Source of the DNA: Roseobacter sp. CCS2
GTDB lineage: Bacteria > Pseudomonadota > Alphaproteobacteria > Rhodobacterales > Rhodobacteraceae
Assembly: GCF_000169435.1 (NCBI RefSeq)
Contig: NZ_AAYB01000009.1
Location: 1-64,000 of the forward strand
Direction of reading: 5' to 3'
Length of the DNA stretch: 64,000 nt
Part shown: positions 36,123-45,534 of the stretch, in pieces
Layout: each line of letters opens with the position of its first letter
How positions within the stretch are numbered: the first letter of the stretch is position 1
Made by a program: the position numbers and the translations under genes
Notes under the pieces: generated by a model
What the model was told of the DNA's origin: nothing
Seen by the model: only the letters and a program-made list of their open reading frames with translations
Databases searched by the model: none

Positions 36123-38212
36123 GCGATACAAATGACACTGGCCCCGCGCCCTTCGATGTAAGGCCCGTCAAGAAACGGATCTGGCAACGCCTGTCGCTTG
36201 TCTGGCTGGTGCCGTTGGTGGCACTCGGTATCTCGCTTTGGGCTGCGTGGCAAAGCTATGCAGATCGTGGCGCGCTGATCACCATCAGTTTTGAAAACGC
36301 CGCAGGCATCAGCGCTGGCGAGACGACGATCAAATATCGCGATGTAACGATCGGTGAAGTTGAAGACGTGGAATTTTCTGAAGGGCTGACAGATGTCTTG
36401 GTCCATGCGCGTGTGAACAAGACGGTGGCGCCCTTTCTGGACGATGATGCACAGTTCTGGGTCGTGCGCCCGGATGTGTCGGTGCGTGGCATCACAGGGT
36501 TGGAAACGGTTTTATCCGGTGTCTTTATCGAGGGCAACTGGGACACGGATGCAGATGTGGCCCAAACCCAATTCATCGGTCTGGAACAACCGATCCTGAC
36601 CCGCGCCGGCCAACGTGGCACGCGTGTTGTTTTGCGCGCTGACGATGGCGGCAGCATCGCCGCTGGCGCACCCATCCTGCACAAGGGCATTCAGGTTGGG
36701 TATCTGGAAGAACCGGAACTGTCCTTTAACGGCCGTCAGGTTGTCGTAAATGCCTTTGTCGAAAGCCCTTACGACAGGCGCATCACCAGCAGCACCCGGT
36801 TTTGGGACACCTCTGGTTTTAGTTTGTCATTTGGTGCCGGTGGCGTGTCATTAGACGTCAGTTCACTGGCCTCAGTGATCGAAGGCGGCATCGCTTTTGA
36901 TACGGTTGTTTCTGGTGGCAACCCGATCAACGACGGGCACCGCTTTGATATTTTCCCAAGCGAGGAAACGGCGCGCGACAGCCTCTTTACCGATCCCAAC
37001 GCCGAAGTGCTGGAAGTCGCCGTGTTGTTCGAACAATCTGTCAGCGGTTTGGCCGAAGGCTCTGAAGTGCGTTTTCAGGGCATTCGTATCGGCGAGGTCA
37101 GCAATCTGAATGCGATTGTTGTGGGGGAAGGTGATAACGCACAGGTGCGCTTGCAAGCCGTGCTTGCTGTGGAACCGTCCCGATTAGGCATGGGTCCTGA
37201 CGCGACGACAGATGATGCATTGGCGCTGCTGTCTGATTTTGTCACACGCGGTCTGCGGGCACGTATGGTGACTGGCAATATTCTGGCCGGAACACTGTTT
37301 GTAGAGCTGGTCGAGGTCGAAGATGCCCTGCCTGCGATCATGAACCTTACATCCGGTGATTTCCCGGTTATTCCGACAACGGATTCAGACATATCAGATG
37401 TGGCCGCCACTGCAGAAGGTCTGCTGGCCCGTATCAACGCGCTTCCCGTAGAAGAGTTGATGGACGGTGCGATTGACATGATGGATAGTTTTGAACGGCT
37501 AGCAAACGATGAATATACGCGGGCCACACCAGCGGCCTTGGTGGCGTTATTGGACGAATCGCGTGAATTGATCAATTCCGAAGATATGCGGGCGATCCCC
37601 AGGGATTTCCGGAATGTCATCGGCGATTTGGACAGCCTGATCGCCGAAGCAGACGAAGCCGGCCTTGTCGCAGATCTTGATGCAGCCGTCGCATCAGCCG
37701 CGCAGGTTGCTACCAATATTGAGGCTGCGACCCAAAACCTGCCGCAGATCACCGCAAATATCGAAACCTTCACCGCACGCGCGAATGCACTGGAACTCGA
37801 AGCGTTGGTGACATCCGCCACTGCATCGCTTGACGCGATTGACGCCTTTCTTGGTACAGAAGATGCGGCGGCCTTCCCCGCCGAAGCAAATGCGGCGTTG
37901 TCCACCATGCGCGCTTTGCTTGATGAAGTGCGCGAAGGCGGTGCCGTCGCAAACGTCAACGCGGCCCTTGCATCGGCCAATGAGGCCGCCCGCGCGGTCG
38001 AAGAGGCCGTCAGCACCCTACCCGCTTTGGCCGCACGCGCCAACGAACTGGTCGCACAGACCGAAACAGTTGTGAACAGCTATGGCGAACGGTCGCGCTT
38101 CAGCGCCGAAACACTGGCCACTTTGCGCGATATTCAGGAAGCATCCGATGCGATTTCGTCACTGGCGCGCGCAATTGAACGTAACCCCAATTCCTTGTTG
38201 ATCGGACGGTAA
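36119..38212 (+). CDS. pqiB: Intermembrane transport protein PqiB (MCE repeats) with long helical tail
   Basis: 697 residues. One N-terminal membrane anchor (SLVWLVPLVALGISLWAAW), then three MCE/MlaD domains: near residues 45-130 (VSF-like ENAAGISAGETTIKYRDVTIGEV), 165-260 (DDGGSIAAGAPILHKGIQVGYL) and 285-400 (EQSVSGLAEGSEVRFQGIRIGEV). From about residue 440 to 690 the sequence is Ala/Glu-rich and helical, consistent with the coiled-coil needle seen in E. coli PqiB (546 residues). The tail here is clearly longer. It forms a hexameric tunnel spanning the periplasm. Confidence 0.93.
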   Translation: MSDTNDTGPAPFDVRPVKKRIWQRLSLVWLVPLVALGISLWAAWQSYADRGALITISFENAAGISAGETTIKYRDVTIGEVEDVEFSEGLTDVLVHARVNKTVAPFLDDDAQFWVVRPDVSVRGITGLETVLSGVFIEGNWDTDADVAQTQFIGLEQPILTRAGQRGTRVVLRADDGGSIAAGAPILHKGIQVGYLEEPELSFNGRQVVVNAFVESPYDRRITSSTRFWDTSGFSLSFGAGGVSLDVSSLASVIEGGIAFDTVVSGGNPINDGHRFDIFPSEETARDSLFTDPNAEVLEVAVLFEQSVSGLAEGSEVRFQGIRIGEVSNLNAIVVGEGDNAQVRLQAVLAVEPSRLGMGPDATTDDALALLSDFVTRGLRARMVTGNILAGTLFVELVEVEDALPAIMNLTSGDFPVIPTTDSDISDVAATAEGLLARINALPVEELMDGAIDMMDSFERLANDEYTRATPAALVALLDESRELINSEDMRAIPRDFRNVIGDLDSLIAEADEAGLVADLDAAVASAAQVATNIEAATQNLPQITANIETFTARANALELEALVTSATASLDAIDAFLGTEDAAAFPAEANAALSTMRALLDEVREGGAVANVNAALASANEAARAVEEAVSTLPALAARANELVAQTETVVNSYGERSRFSAETLATLRDIQEASDAISSLARAIERNPNSLLIGR

Positions 38213-38215
38213 ATC

Positions 38216-38773
38216 ATGTTTTCACGTCTTCTGGTTCTTGCAGTCACCGCATTTGCCGCCTGTGCGCCACTTGCAGATCGGGTTGCACTGACCCCGGTGT
38301 CATCGTCGCTTGAGTTACGCCCCTTAGTGGGCAGTGCAATGGTGCGCACTGTATCATTGCCCACCTATGCCGCGGTTGAAGAAATCGCCTTTGAAACGAC
38401 GCAAGGCCGCATCATGATTCGCGAAGATGTGCTGTGGGCGGATGAGCCTGAGCGCGCGGTGACCTTGATCCTGACACGCACGCTCAGCGATATTTTGAAT
38501 ACCGACGTGGGCCCCGATCCGTGGCCTTTTGTGGGCTTGCCGGACGTGTCTGTCGATATCCGGGTGTCGCGCATGTTAGGCGGGACCGATGGCACGTTTG
38601 AGCTGAACGGTCAGTTCTTTGTCGCCAGCGAAGCGATCACGTTCCGCGACAGCAGCCATATTTTTGAGATATCAGAGCCGATGGCCGACGCATCAGTTGA
38701 CAGTATATCAGCCGCGCAATCAGCGGCATTGCTGAAACTGGCCGAACAGATCGCAGCGACACTCGGGCGTTAG
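38216..38773 (+). CDS. pqiC: PqiC-like outer-membrane lipoprotein (ABC-type transport auxiliary family)
   Basis: 185 residues with lipoprotein signal MFSRLLVLAVTAFAACAPLADR (Cys16). Its DUF330/PqiC-like body includes VSLPTYAAVEEIAFETTQGRI and WPFVGLPDVSVDIRVSRM. In E. coli PqiC joins the PqiB needle to the outer membrane. It is 3 bp after pqiB and overlaps convergent sitD by 4 bp. Confidence 0.85.
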   Translation: MFSRLLVLAVTAFAACAPLADRVALTPVSSSLELRPLVGSAMVRTVSLPTYAAVEEIAFETTQGRIMIREDVLWADEPERAVTLILTRTLSDILNTDVGPDPWPFVGLPDVSVDIRVSRMLGGTDGTFELNGQFFVASEAITFRDSSHIFEISEPMADASVDSISAAQSAALLKLAEQIAATLGR

Positions 38774-39609
38774 GTCTTGGCAGTTATGTTTGTCGCCCGC
38801 CGCGTCATGATGTTGGCGCGAATGAAGGCCGCAATGAAGATCGCGGTAAGCACCAGAATAATCGTTGGCGCTGGGGCGCTATCGATAAAAAAGCTCAGGT
38901 AGACACCGGAAAAGCCGGATACCATCGTCACACCCACCGCAATAGGCAGCATCAGTGCAAAGCGCTTGGTCAGCAGAAATGCAATCGCACCCGGTGCGAT
39001 CAACAAGCCGATGGCCAGGATAATCCCGACGGCAGCCAAGGTTGCCACAATCGTCAGCGAAATCAGCGCCAGCAAGCCGTAGTGCAGCCAACCCACACGC
39101 AACCCAACAGCTTGCGCCTGTACAGGGTCAAACGCGTGCAGCATGAAATCACGCTGTTTGGCCAGCACGACAAGCGCCACCAACGCCGCAATCACACCTG
39201 CTGTCAGCAAATCTTGGGAATTGACACCCAGCATATTCCCAAACAAAATATGGTCGAGATGCACATCTGTGGTGATCTTGGTGTAAAGTACCAGCCCAAA
39301 TCCAAACATCCCTGAAAACACAATCCCCATGATCGTGTCCTGTTTCACCCGACTATTGGCGGCCAGAAATCCGGTACTCAGCGCGCAGAACATGCCCGCC
39401 ACGAAAGCCCCGATGATCAATGGGATGTTCAGCAGGAATGCAATCACGATCCCGGGCAGCACCGCGTGGCTGATCGCATCGCCCATCAGCGACCAACCCT
39501 TGAGGACCAGATAGCAGGACAGCAGGCTGGTTGGCACGGCAATGATCGCCATGATCAGGAAAGCATTGTTCATAAAAGCGAACTGGAAGGGGAACAAAAG
39601 CGTTTCCAT
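38770..39609 (-). CDS. sitD: Metal ABC transporter permease (SitD/MntD type)
   Basis: 279 residues, about eight membrane helices, with the family segment VLKGWSLMGDAISHAVLPGIVIAFLL. Second of two paralogous permeases, coupled to sitC by a 1-bp TGATG overlap. It forms the membrane channel for manganese or iron with SitC. Confidence 0.92.
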   Translation of the reverse strand: METLLFPFQFAFMNNAFLIMAIIAVPTSLLSCYLVLKGWSLMGDAISHAVLPGIVIAFLLNIPLIIGAFVAGMFCALSTGFLAANSRVKQDTIMGIVFSGMFGFGLVLYTKITTDVHLDHILFGNMLGVNSQDLLTAGVIAALVALVVLAKQRDFMLHAFDPVQAQAVGLRVGWLHYGLLALISLTIVATLAAVGIILAIGLLIAPGAIAFLLTKRFALMLPIAVGVTMVSGFSGVYLSFFIDSAPAPTIILVLTAIFIAAFIRANIMTRRATNITAKT

Positions 39610-40463
39610 CAGTTCGCCTCTAACACCGCAGCCGCCCGGCGGCGCGCGGCCAGATAGCCGTGTTTAGGTGCGAAGAAAAACGCGGTCAGAAAGATCAACG
39701 TTTGCAGTGAGACGATGATACCGCCGGTCGCGCCATCGGCGAAGTAGCTAAGGTAGGCGCCCACAAAACTGGTCCCTGCCCCGATAGTGACACTTAGCAC
39801 CAATAACTTGGGAAAACGGTCGGTCAGCAAATAGGCCGTCGCACCCGGTGTGACGACCATGGCAATGACAAGGAAGGCCCCGACGGTTTGCAAAGCCGCA
39901 ACGCAGGACGCTGACAGCAAGGTAAAGAAGACGATCCGCAAGATGTCAGGACGCAGCCCAATCGACCGCGCGTGGTTTTCATCAAAGAAAGTGACCATCA
40001 GATCCTTCCATTTGGCCAGCAGCACCGCCAGCGTAACGAACCCGATAATCGCCAGTTGCAGCGTATCGGATGGTGTGATCGCAAGGATGTTGCCCAAGGT
40101 GATGGTCTGCACACTGACAGACGTCGGTGACAGGGACACCATGAACAGGCCCAAGCCGAAGAACGATGTGAAGATCAGACCAATGATCGTGTCCTCTTTC
40201 AGCCCCGACCGTTGATTAAGGAACAGCATCGCCCCTGCCGCCAATCCGCCAGCCGCAAAAGCGCCCAGTGCGAAAGGCAAGCCGAGCATGTAAGCGCCTG
40301 CAACGCCCGGCACGATAGAGTGGCTGAGCGCGTCACCAATCAGCGACCATCCTTTCAGCATCAGATACGCCGACAGGAATGCACACACACCACCCACCAA
40401 GGCGCTGACCCACATGGCGTTGAACATGTAGGCATAGCTGAAAGGTTCCAGCAGCCAATCCAT
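39609..40463 (-). CDS. sitC: Metal ABC transporter permease (SitC/MntC type)
   Basis: 284 residues with about eight membrane helices and LKGWSLIGDALSHSIVPGVAGAYMLGL near residue 40, the same motif as in its paralogue. Starts inside the sitB stop (TAATG). The paired permeases are the rule in SitABCD systems, whereas Zn-type ZnuB operons usually have one. Confidence 0.92.
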   Translation of the reverse strand: MDWLLEPFSYAYMFNAMWVSALVGGVCAFLSAYLMLKGWSLIGDALSHSIVPGVAGAYMLGLPFALGAFAAGGLAAGAMLFLNQRSGLKEDTIIGLIFTSFFGLGLFMVSLSPTSVSVQTITLGNILAITPSDTLQLAIIGFVTLAVLLAKWKDLMVTFFDENHARSIGLRPDILRIVFFTLLSASCVAALQTVGAFLVIAMVVTPGATAYLLTDRFPKLLVLSVTIGAGTSFVGAYLSYFADGATGGIIVSLQTLIFLTAFFFAPKHGYLAARRRAAAVLEAN

Positions 40464-41323
40464 TAAAGCGGCTCTTTTTCTTTGTCTTTGGTGTCGTTGC
40501 CATAGACGACAAAAGGTCGCTCATCATCGGTAATCACGCGGATCTGGCGGCTGTCATCGTCATCATGCAAATCGGACCCACCCAGCACGAAATGGCGCAG
40601 GACACCGCCAAAGGCGAGTTCAAGGTTTTCGCGGGTGAACGTCTCTTCTGTCAGACCGTAGGCCAGCACCGTTTCTTTGACGAGGACGGTCCGGTCGCAA
40701 AATTCAGGCACAGATCCCAGGTTATGTGTCGAGACCAAGATCACCCGTCCTTCATCGCGCAAGTCGCGCAGCAACGCGACAATGGCATCTTCGGTTTGCA
40801 CATCGACGCCAGTAAAGGGTTCATCCAGCAAGATCACCTGACCCTCTTGTGCTAAGGCGCGCGCCAGAAAAACGCGCTTGCGCTGACCGCCCGAAAGCTC
40901 GCCAATCTGGCGGTCCCGAAATTCAGTCATGTTGACGCGGTCCAACGCATCGGTCACTGCCGCGTGATCGGCCTGTTTGGGGCGGCGGAAGAACCCCATG
41001 TGCCCGTAACGGCCCATCATCACCAGGTCTTCAACCAGCACCGGGAAGGTCCAATCGACCTCTTCGGACTGCGGGACGTAGGCGACAATGTTTTGGCGCA
41101 AAGCCTCGCTTACCGGCATGCCCAGCACCGAAATCTCGCCTTTGGCGGCGGGCACAAAACCCATAATCGCCTTAAACAGCGTGGATTTCCCGGCACCATT
41201 CACACCGACAAGGGCCGTGATGGTCCCTGTTGGTATTTCAAAGCTAGCGCCACGCAATGCCGTGTGACCATTGCGATACGTCACGGTCACATCGTGCGAG
41301 ATGATGCCGGGGGTTTCGCTCAT
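40463..41323 (-). CDS. sitB: Metal ABC transporter ATP-binding protein (SitB type)
   Basis: 286 residues. Walker [11 protein letters not shown]-loop [16 protein letters not shown] (typical of the Mn/Zn family), signature [15 protein letters not shown], Walker [13 protein letters not shown] and H-loop STHNLGS. A C-terminal tail rich in Asp and His ([12 protein letters not shown]) might bind metal. Overlaps sitA by 4 bp. Confidence 0.94.
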   Translation of the reverse strand: MSETPGIISHDVTVTYRNGHTALRGASFEIPTGTITALVGVNGAGKSTLFKAIMGFVPAAKGEISVLGMPVSEALRQNIVAYVPQSEEVDWTFPVLVEDLVMMGRYGHMGFFRRPKQADHAAVTDALDRVNMTEFRDRQIGELSGGQRKRVFLARALAQEGQVILLDEPFTGVDVQTEDAIVALLRDLRDEGRVILVSTHNLGSVPEFCDRTVLVKETVLAYGLTEETFTRENLELAFGGVLRHFVLGGSDLHDDDDSRQIRVITDDERPFVVYGNDTKDKEKEPL

Positions 41324-42210
41324 TCCGTCAGACCTGCTGCAATGGTTTCCGTGGTGACGCGCAACAGATCAAGGTAGGTCGGCACAGGGCCATCCGCCGC
41401 GGTCAGGCTGTCAACATAAAGAACGCCTGCATATTCGGCATCTGTTTCACGAGCGACCTGTTCAGCCGGTGCTTGGCTGACTGTACTTTCACAGAACACC
41501 GCAGGGATGTCATTGTCGCGCACCGTATCAATCACGCGGCGCACCTGTTGCGGGGTGCCTTGGCTGTCAGCGTTGATTGGCCAAAGATACAGTTCCTGCA
41601 TTTCAAAATCACGGGCCAGATAGCTGAACGCCCCTTCGCAGCTGACCAGCCAGCGCTGGTCGGCAGGCACGGCAAGGATTTGTTCACGCAAAGGCGCAAG
41701 AGTCGCCGTAATCTCGGCCTTATAGGCCGCGGCATTCGCTTCATAGATTGCGGCGTTATTGGGGTCGTGTTCGACAAAAGCGTCGCGGATATTGTCGACA
41801 TAGATCAGCGCGCTCTCAAGGCTCATCCACGCGTGCGGGTTGGGTTTTCCATCGTATTCACCTGATGAGATGCTCATCGGGGCGATGCCTTCAGACAGGG
41901 TCGCACTGGGTACATCGGATAGATTGCCAAAGAACTGTTCAAACCACAATTCCAGGTTCAGCCCATTCCACAAGATCAGGTCTGCATCTTGCGCGCGGAT
42001 AATATCGCGCGGGGTTGGCTGATAGCCGTGTATCTCGGCCCCGGCTTTCGTGATGCTTTCAACAATAGCCGCATCACCAGCCACGTTTTGGGCCATATCG
42101 GCGATCACGGTAAAGGTGGTAACGGCTTTGAATTTGTCGTCATCCGCCACCGCGGCAGTGGACAAAAGGGTCGCAAAAGCTGCGGTAGAGAGGCATTTCA
42201 TCATCTTCAT
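41320..42210 (-). CDS. sitA: Manganese/iron ABC transporter substrate-binding protein (SitA type)
   Basis: 296 residues with signal peptide [18 protein letters not shown] and an AAGGA-like ribosome site. The four metal ligands of cluster A-I proteins are visible: His in EIHGYQPTP, His in PNPHAWMS, Glu in [11 protein letters not shown], and Asp in LYVDSLTA. Glu and Asp at the last two positions mark Mn/Fe binders, whereas zinc-specific ZnuA has His there. The region [17 protein letters not shown] is also typical of SitA/YfeA. Two tandem palindromic boxes lie upstream. Confidence 0.93.
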   Translation of the reverse strand: MKMMKCLSTAAFATLLSTAAVADDDKFKAVTTFTVIADMAQNVAGDAAIVESITKAGAEIHGYQPTPRDIIRAQDADLILWNGLNLELWFEQFFGNLSDVPSATLSEGIAPMSISSGEYDGKPNPHAWMSLESALIYVDNIRDAFVEHDPNNAAIYEANAAAYKAEITATLAPLREQILAVPADQRWLVSCEGAFSYLARDFEMQELYLWPINADSQGTPQQVRRVIDTVRDNDIPAVFCESTVSQAPAEQVARETDAEYAGVLYVDSLTAADGPVPTYLDLLRVTTETIAAGLTE

Positions 42211-42255
42211 TCAAGTGTCCTTTCGAAAGAAGGGTGTCAATCAAAAAGCTGCTTA

Positions 42256-42299
42256 TGCGACTTATTCGCAATTGTAAATCTAAATGAGAATTATTCTCA
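42256..42299. promoter_or_regulatory. Two related palindromic boxes upstream of sitA (Fur/Mur-like)
   Basis: Box 1 at 42256-42270 is TGCGACTTATTCGCA and box 2 at 42285-42299 is TGAGAATTATTCTCA. They match at 12 of 15 positions and both fit TG-N-GA-N-TTATTC-N-CA. Box 2 resembles the core of Fur sites. They lie 46 to 89 bp before the sitA start, the expected place for metal repression. In Alphaproteobacteria the Fur-family protein Mur represses sitABCD with manganese. Confidence 0.72.
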
Positions 42300-42325
42300 A
42301 AGTCTCACAGGATGTTGAATTTGAT

Positions 42326-42363
42326 CAAAAAATGCGGTCCGGCAAATCCCTTGACCGAACCGC
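42326..42363 (-). terminator. Intrinsic terminator after the first RND pump gene
   Basis: On the minus strand, arms GCGGTTCGG and CCGGACCGC (one mismatch) around a 12-nt loop are followed by ATTTTTTG. The stem begins 7 bp after the stop of the RND gene at 42370. It separates the pump operon from sitA, whose boxes lie just beyond. Confidence 0.68.
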
Positions 42364-42369
42364 AAGTGT

Positions 42370-45300
42370 TCATTCAGCAGGTGCCACCGCGCCAAGCGTC
42401 TCTTCCTTCGGCTCTGGCTTGCGCAATACAAGGCGCAACAAAGGCGGCACGGTCAAAAGCGTCAGAAACGCAGACATCGACAGCCCGCCAACAACCACAG
42501 CACCCAACCCCCGATACAGCTCTGATCCTTCGCCGGGGAAGACGACCAAGGGCAGCATGCCGCACACACTGGTCAGTGTGGACATGAAAATCGGCCTGAT
42601 CCGGTTGCGCGTCGCCTCTTCGATCGCATCGACCGGGTCCATCCCTTCGTCGCGCAGGTGAAACAGCGTTTGGTGCACGATCAGGATTGCATTGTTCACC
42701 ACAATCCCCACCAAGATAACGAACCCAAGCAGGGTGAGCATATCCATGGGTTGCGTCTGATATAGGTTCAGCACCGCCAGCCCCCCGACCCCACCAGCGG
42801 CGGCAACGGGAACCGCGATCATAATCACCAGTGGCAGCACAAAGCTTTCAAACAAGATCGCCATCACAAGAAATACGATGATCAGCGCCACGACCAGATT
42901 AATCTGAATGGCGGACCATGTCTGACTAAGCTGATCGGCGGTGCCCGATACGCTAAGCCGGATATCATTGGGGATACCTTGTTCTTCAAGGACGGCGACG
43001 ACCTGTGTCTCCAACAATTCAACCGCTTGTTCCAGCGGCAAGTTATCCGCAGGCCGCACCTCAAGCGTGACGGTGCGCAGCCGTTCGCGGTGCCTGATTT
43101 CAGTCGGACCCGCGGTGAGCATGACATCCGCCAACGCCGACACCGGCACAATTTGGCCATTGGGTGTCACGACCGGATAATTGCCCACATCTTGCGTGCG
43201 CGCGGCCTCATTGATGGATGGATCGCCTTTCAGCACCAGATCAACCCGTTCAGCGCCCACCGTGATTTCGGCCACACGCAGCCCGTCGTTGAACGCGTCC
43301 ACCGTGGCGGCAAGCGCGGAACTGTCCAGCCCTGCATCAGCAAGGCGCAACCGGTCCGGGATCAAACGGACCTCTGGCGCACCCAGTTCAAGCCCCGGAA
43401 TAGGGCGGAACTGGTGTCCTTCGGACCGGGGCAAGAGGCCTGAGACAATGCCAGCGGCACGGCCCGCAACGCCTAGAATGTCCTCAAGCTCTTGTCCCGA
43501 TACGTTCAATTCAATCGTGCGGCCCCCGCCGACACCGCGCCCAAACAGCGATGGCTGGGTCATAAACCCGAAGGTGCCGGGTTCGGCAAAGATTGGCTGG
43601 CTTAGAACCGGGATCAATTCACCCGCCCGCTGGCTGTCCACCGCCCCTGCCCCGACAAACGAATTGCCGGGCGTGGCCACAAAGAAAAAGCTATCAATCG
43701 TTGGAATACCATCCGCAGTTTCGGTTTCAGGTGCAGCGTCCCACAACGGGGCGGCCACATTTTCGATCCGCTGGGCAATCGTTTCCGTGGTATCAAGGTT
43801 ATAACCCGGAGGCGGAATAATCAGGCCGAAGACAAGGTTCCGGTTCCCCTCTGGCAGGTATTCAAGGCGCGGCAGGAACGTCCAACTGGCGACAGCCGCC
43901 CCGCCTGCGATAACAGCGACCATCAAGATGCCAATCGTTCGAAAGCGCACTGTCATACGCACATAGGCCATCACCAATTCGCGAAAGCCCCGCGCAAGGT
44001 GGTCAATACCCCAAATGCCAATCGCCTTTTGATCGTCGCGCCGCAACAGGCGGCTGGCAAGAGCCGGGATCACCGTGACAGCGACCACCAGCGACAACAG
44101 GACCGAAACTGAAATCGCCACGGCGATATCGCGGAACAACTGGCCCGCCTCAAGCTGCATGATCAGGATGGGCACAAAGACCAGAACGGTTGTCAGCGCT
44201 GACACCAGGATCGCACCCCAAACCTGCTTGGCCCCCAGATACGCCGCCTCGCGCCGGGAATATCCCTTTTCGCGTAATCGGTAGATATTTTCGAGCACAA
44301 CAATCGCCGCATCGACAATCATGCCGACCGCAAAAGCGATACCCGCCAATGAGATCACATTAAGCGTGCGTCCTGTCGCGGCCATTACAACAAAAGTCGC
44401 CACAATAGAAACAGGAATGGAAAGCGAGATGATCACAACCGCGCGTGGTGATCGCAGAAACAGCATCAGGATTAGGGCCGCCAACGCACCGCCGATGTAG
44501 ATATTCTGTGTGACAAGGTCGATGGCGCCTTCGATATAGATCGTTTCATCATACACCTGATCCATGATCAGGCCCTGATCGGCCACCGGCCCTGCTTGCA
44601 GGTCGGCCAGCATAGCACGGAATTCTTCCATCACGGTGATCACATTCGCACCGGATTCGCGCACCACATTAAAGGCCAACCCCGGCTCGCCTTTGAACCG
44701 CAACCGCGCGGTTGCTTCTTTATATTCAAACGCCACATCAGCCACATCGCTGACCCGCACCCGCCCTGTTCCGCCATTCGTGGCGTCAGAGCGCAGCACG
44801 ACATTGCGGATCGCTTCTTCGGTGTTCAGGTTACTTTCGGTTCGCACCACGTAGCGACGTTTGCCTTCGTCCACGTCGCCTGCGGAAATAGAAATATTTT
44901 CGGCGCGCAAACGTTGCACCACTTCTGGCACTGTCAGACCAAATCGCGACAGGCGTTGCGGATCAACCACAACCTGCAATTCGCGTGTCACCCCGCCAAA
45001 GACATTGACTGCGGCCACGCCGGGAATGCGTTCAACCCGGTCTTTGACGATATCCTCTAGAAAATCCCCGTAGGATGGGATCGATCGCGTGTTTCCTTCG
45101 GCTGCGGTGATCAGCACCCACGCAATAGGGCTGTCATCCGCGCCAGAGGTATTCAGCGTTGGTTCATTCGCCTCTGCCGGATAGCCGCCAACACGGTCCA
45201 AACGGTTGGATACCAGCAAAAGCGATTGGCTCATATCGGTGCCGATTGCGAATTCCAGCGTGACCTCGGCCTCGCCTGTGCGCGACCGCGATGTCATGAT

Positions 45301-45534
45301 TTCCAGACCATCAAGGCCGCGCAGGGTTTCTTCTTGCGGGTTCACGATCTCTCGCTCAATTTCCGATGGGGCCGCGCCCGGCCAACTGGTTGAGATCACG
45401 ACGATGGGTTTGCGCACGTCCGGGGCCAGTTGGATTGGAATTTGTGTCAGAGCCAGCGCACCAAACAGCACCGCCATCAAAACGGCCGCGATGACGGCGA
45501 CGGGGCGCTCGATGGAATACCGGATGAAATCCAT
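42370..45534 (-). CDS. RND efflux pump inner-membrane subunit (AcrB/HAE1 type)
   Basis: 1054 residues, the usual RND length, with two repeats of six helices and two periplasmic domains. The N-terminus has MDFIRYSIERPVAVIAAVLMAVLFG and PIVVISTSWPGAAPSEIEREIV. The proton-relay segment of TM4 is VGMIVDAAIVVLENIYRLREKG with a single Asp, as in several HAE1-like subgroups, rather than the Asp pair of AcrB. The C-terminal half repeats with ILVGIVVNNAILIVH. Substrate unknown. Encoded 1 bp after the adaptor gene and followed by a terminator. Confidence 0.93.
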   Translation of the reverse strand: MDFIRYSIERPVAVIAAVLMAVLFGALALTQIPIQLAPDVRKPIVVISTSWPGAAPSEIEREIVNPQEETLRGLDGLEIMTSRSRTGEAEVTLEFAIGTDMSQSLLLVSNRLDRVGGYPAEANEPTLNTSGADDSPIAWVLITAAEGNTRSIPSYGDFLEDIVKDRVERIPGVAAVNVFGGVTRELQVVVDPQRLSRFGLTVPEVVQRLRAENISISAGDVDEGKRRYVVRTESNLNTEEAIRNVVLRSDATNGGTGRVRVSDVADVAFEYKEATARLRFKGEPGLAFNVVRESGANVITVMEEFRAMLADLQAGPVADQGLIMDQVYDETIYIEGAIDLVTQNIYIGGALAALILMLFLRSPRAVVIISLSIPVSIVATFVVMAATGRTLNVISLAGIAFAVGMIVDAAIVVLENIYRLREKGYSRREAAYLGAKQVWGAILVSALTTVLVFVPILIMQLEAGQLFRDIAVAISVSVLLSLVVAVTVIPALASRLLRRDDQKAIGIWGIDHLARGFRELVMAYVRMTVRFRTIGILMVAVIAGGAAVASWTFLPRLEYLPEGNRNLVFGLIIPPPGYNLDTTETIAQRIENVAAPLWDAAPETETADGIPTIDSFFFVATPGNSFVGAGAVDSQRAGELIPVLSQPIFAEPGTFGFMTQPSLFGRGVGGGRTIELNVSGQELEDILGVAGRAAGIVSGLLPRSEGHQFRPIPGLELGAPEVRLIPDRLRLADAGLDSSALAATVDAFNDGLRVAEITVGAERVDLVLKGDPSINEAARTQDVGNYPVVTPNGQIVPVSALADVMLTAGPTEIRHRERLRTVTLEVRPADNLPLEQAVELLETQVVAVLEEQGIPNDIRLSVSGTADQLSQTWSAIQINLVVALIIVFLVMAILFESFVLPLVIMIAVPVAAAGGVGGLAVLNLYQTQPMDMLTLLGFVILVGIVVNNAILIVHQTLFHLRDEGMDPVDAIEEATRNRIRPIFMSTLTSVCGMLPLVVFPGEGSELYRGLGAVVVGGLSMSAFLTLLTVPPLLRLVLRKPEPKEETLGAVAPAE

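Noticed and set aside
37075-38043. Long minus-strand open frame (322 codons) opposite the PqiB tail
   Set aside because: Ser/Ala-rich translation produced by the Ala/Glu-rich helical region of PqiB read backwards; no start signal.
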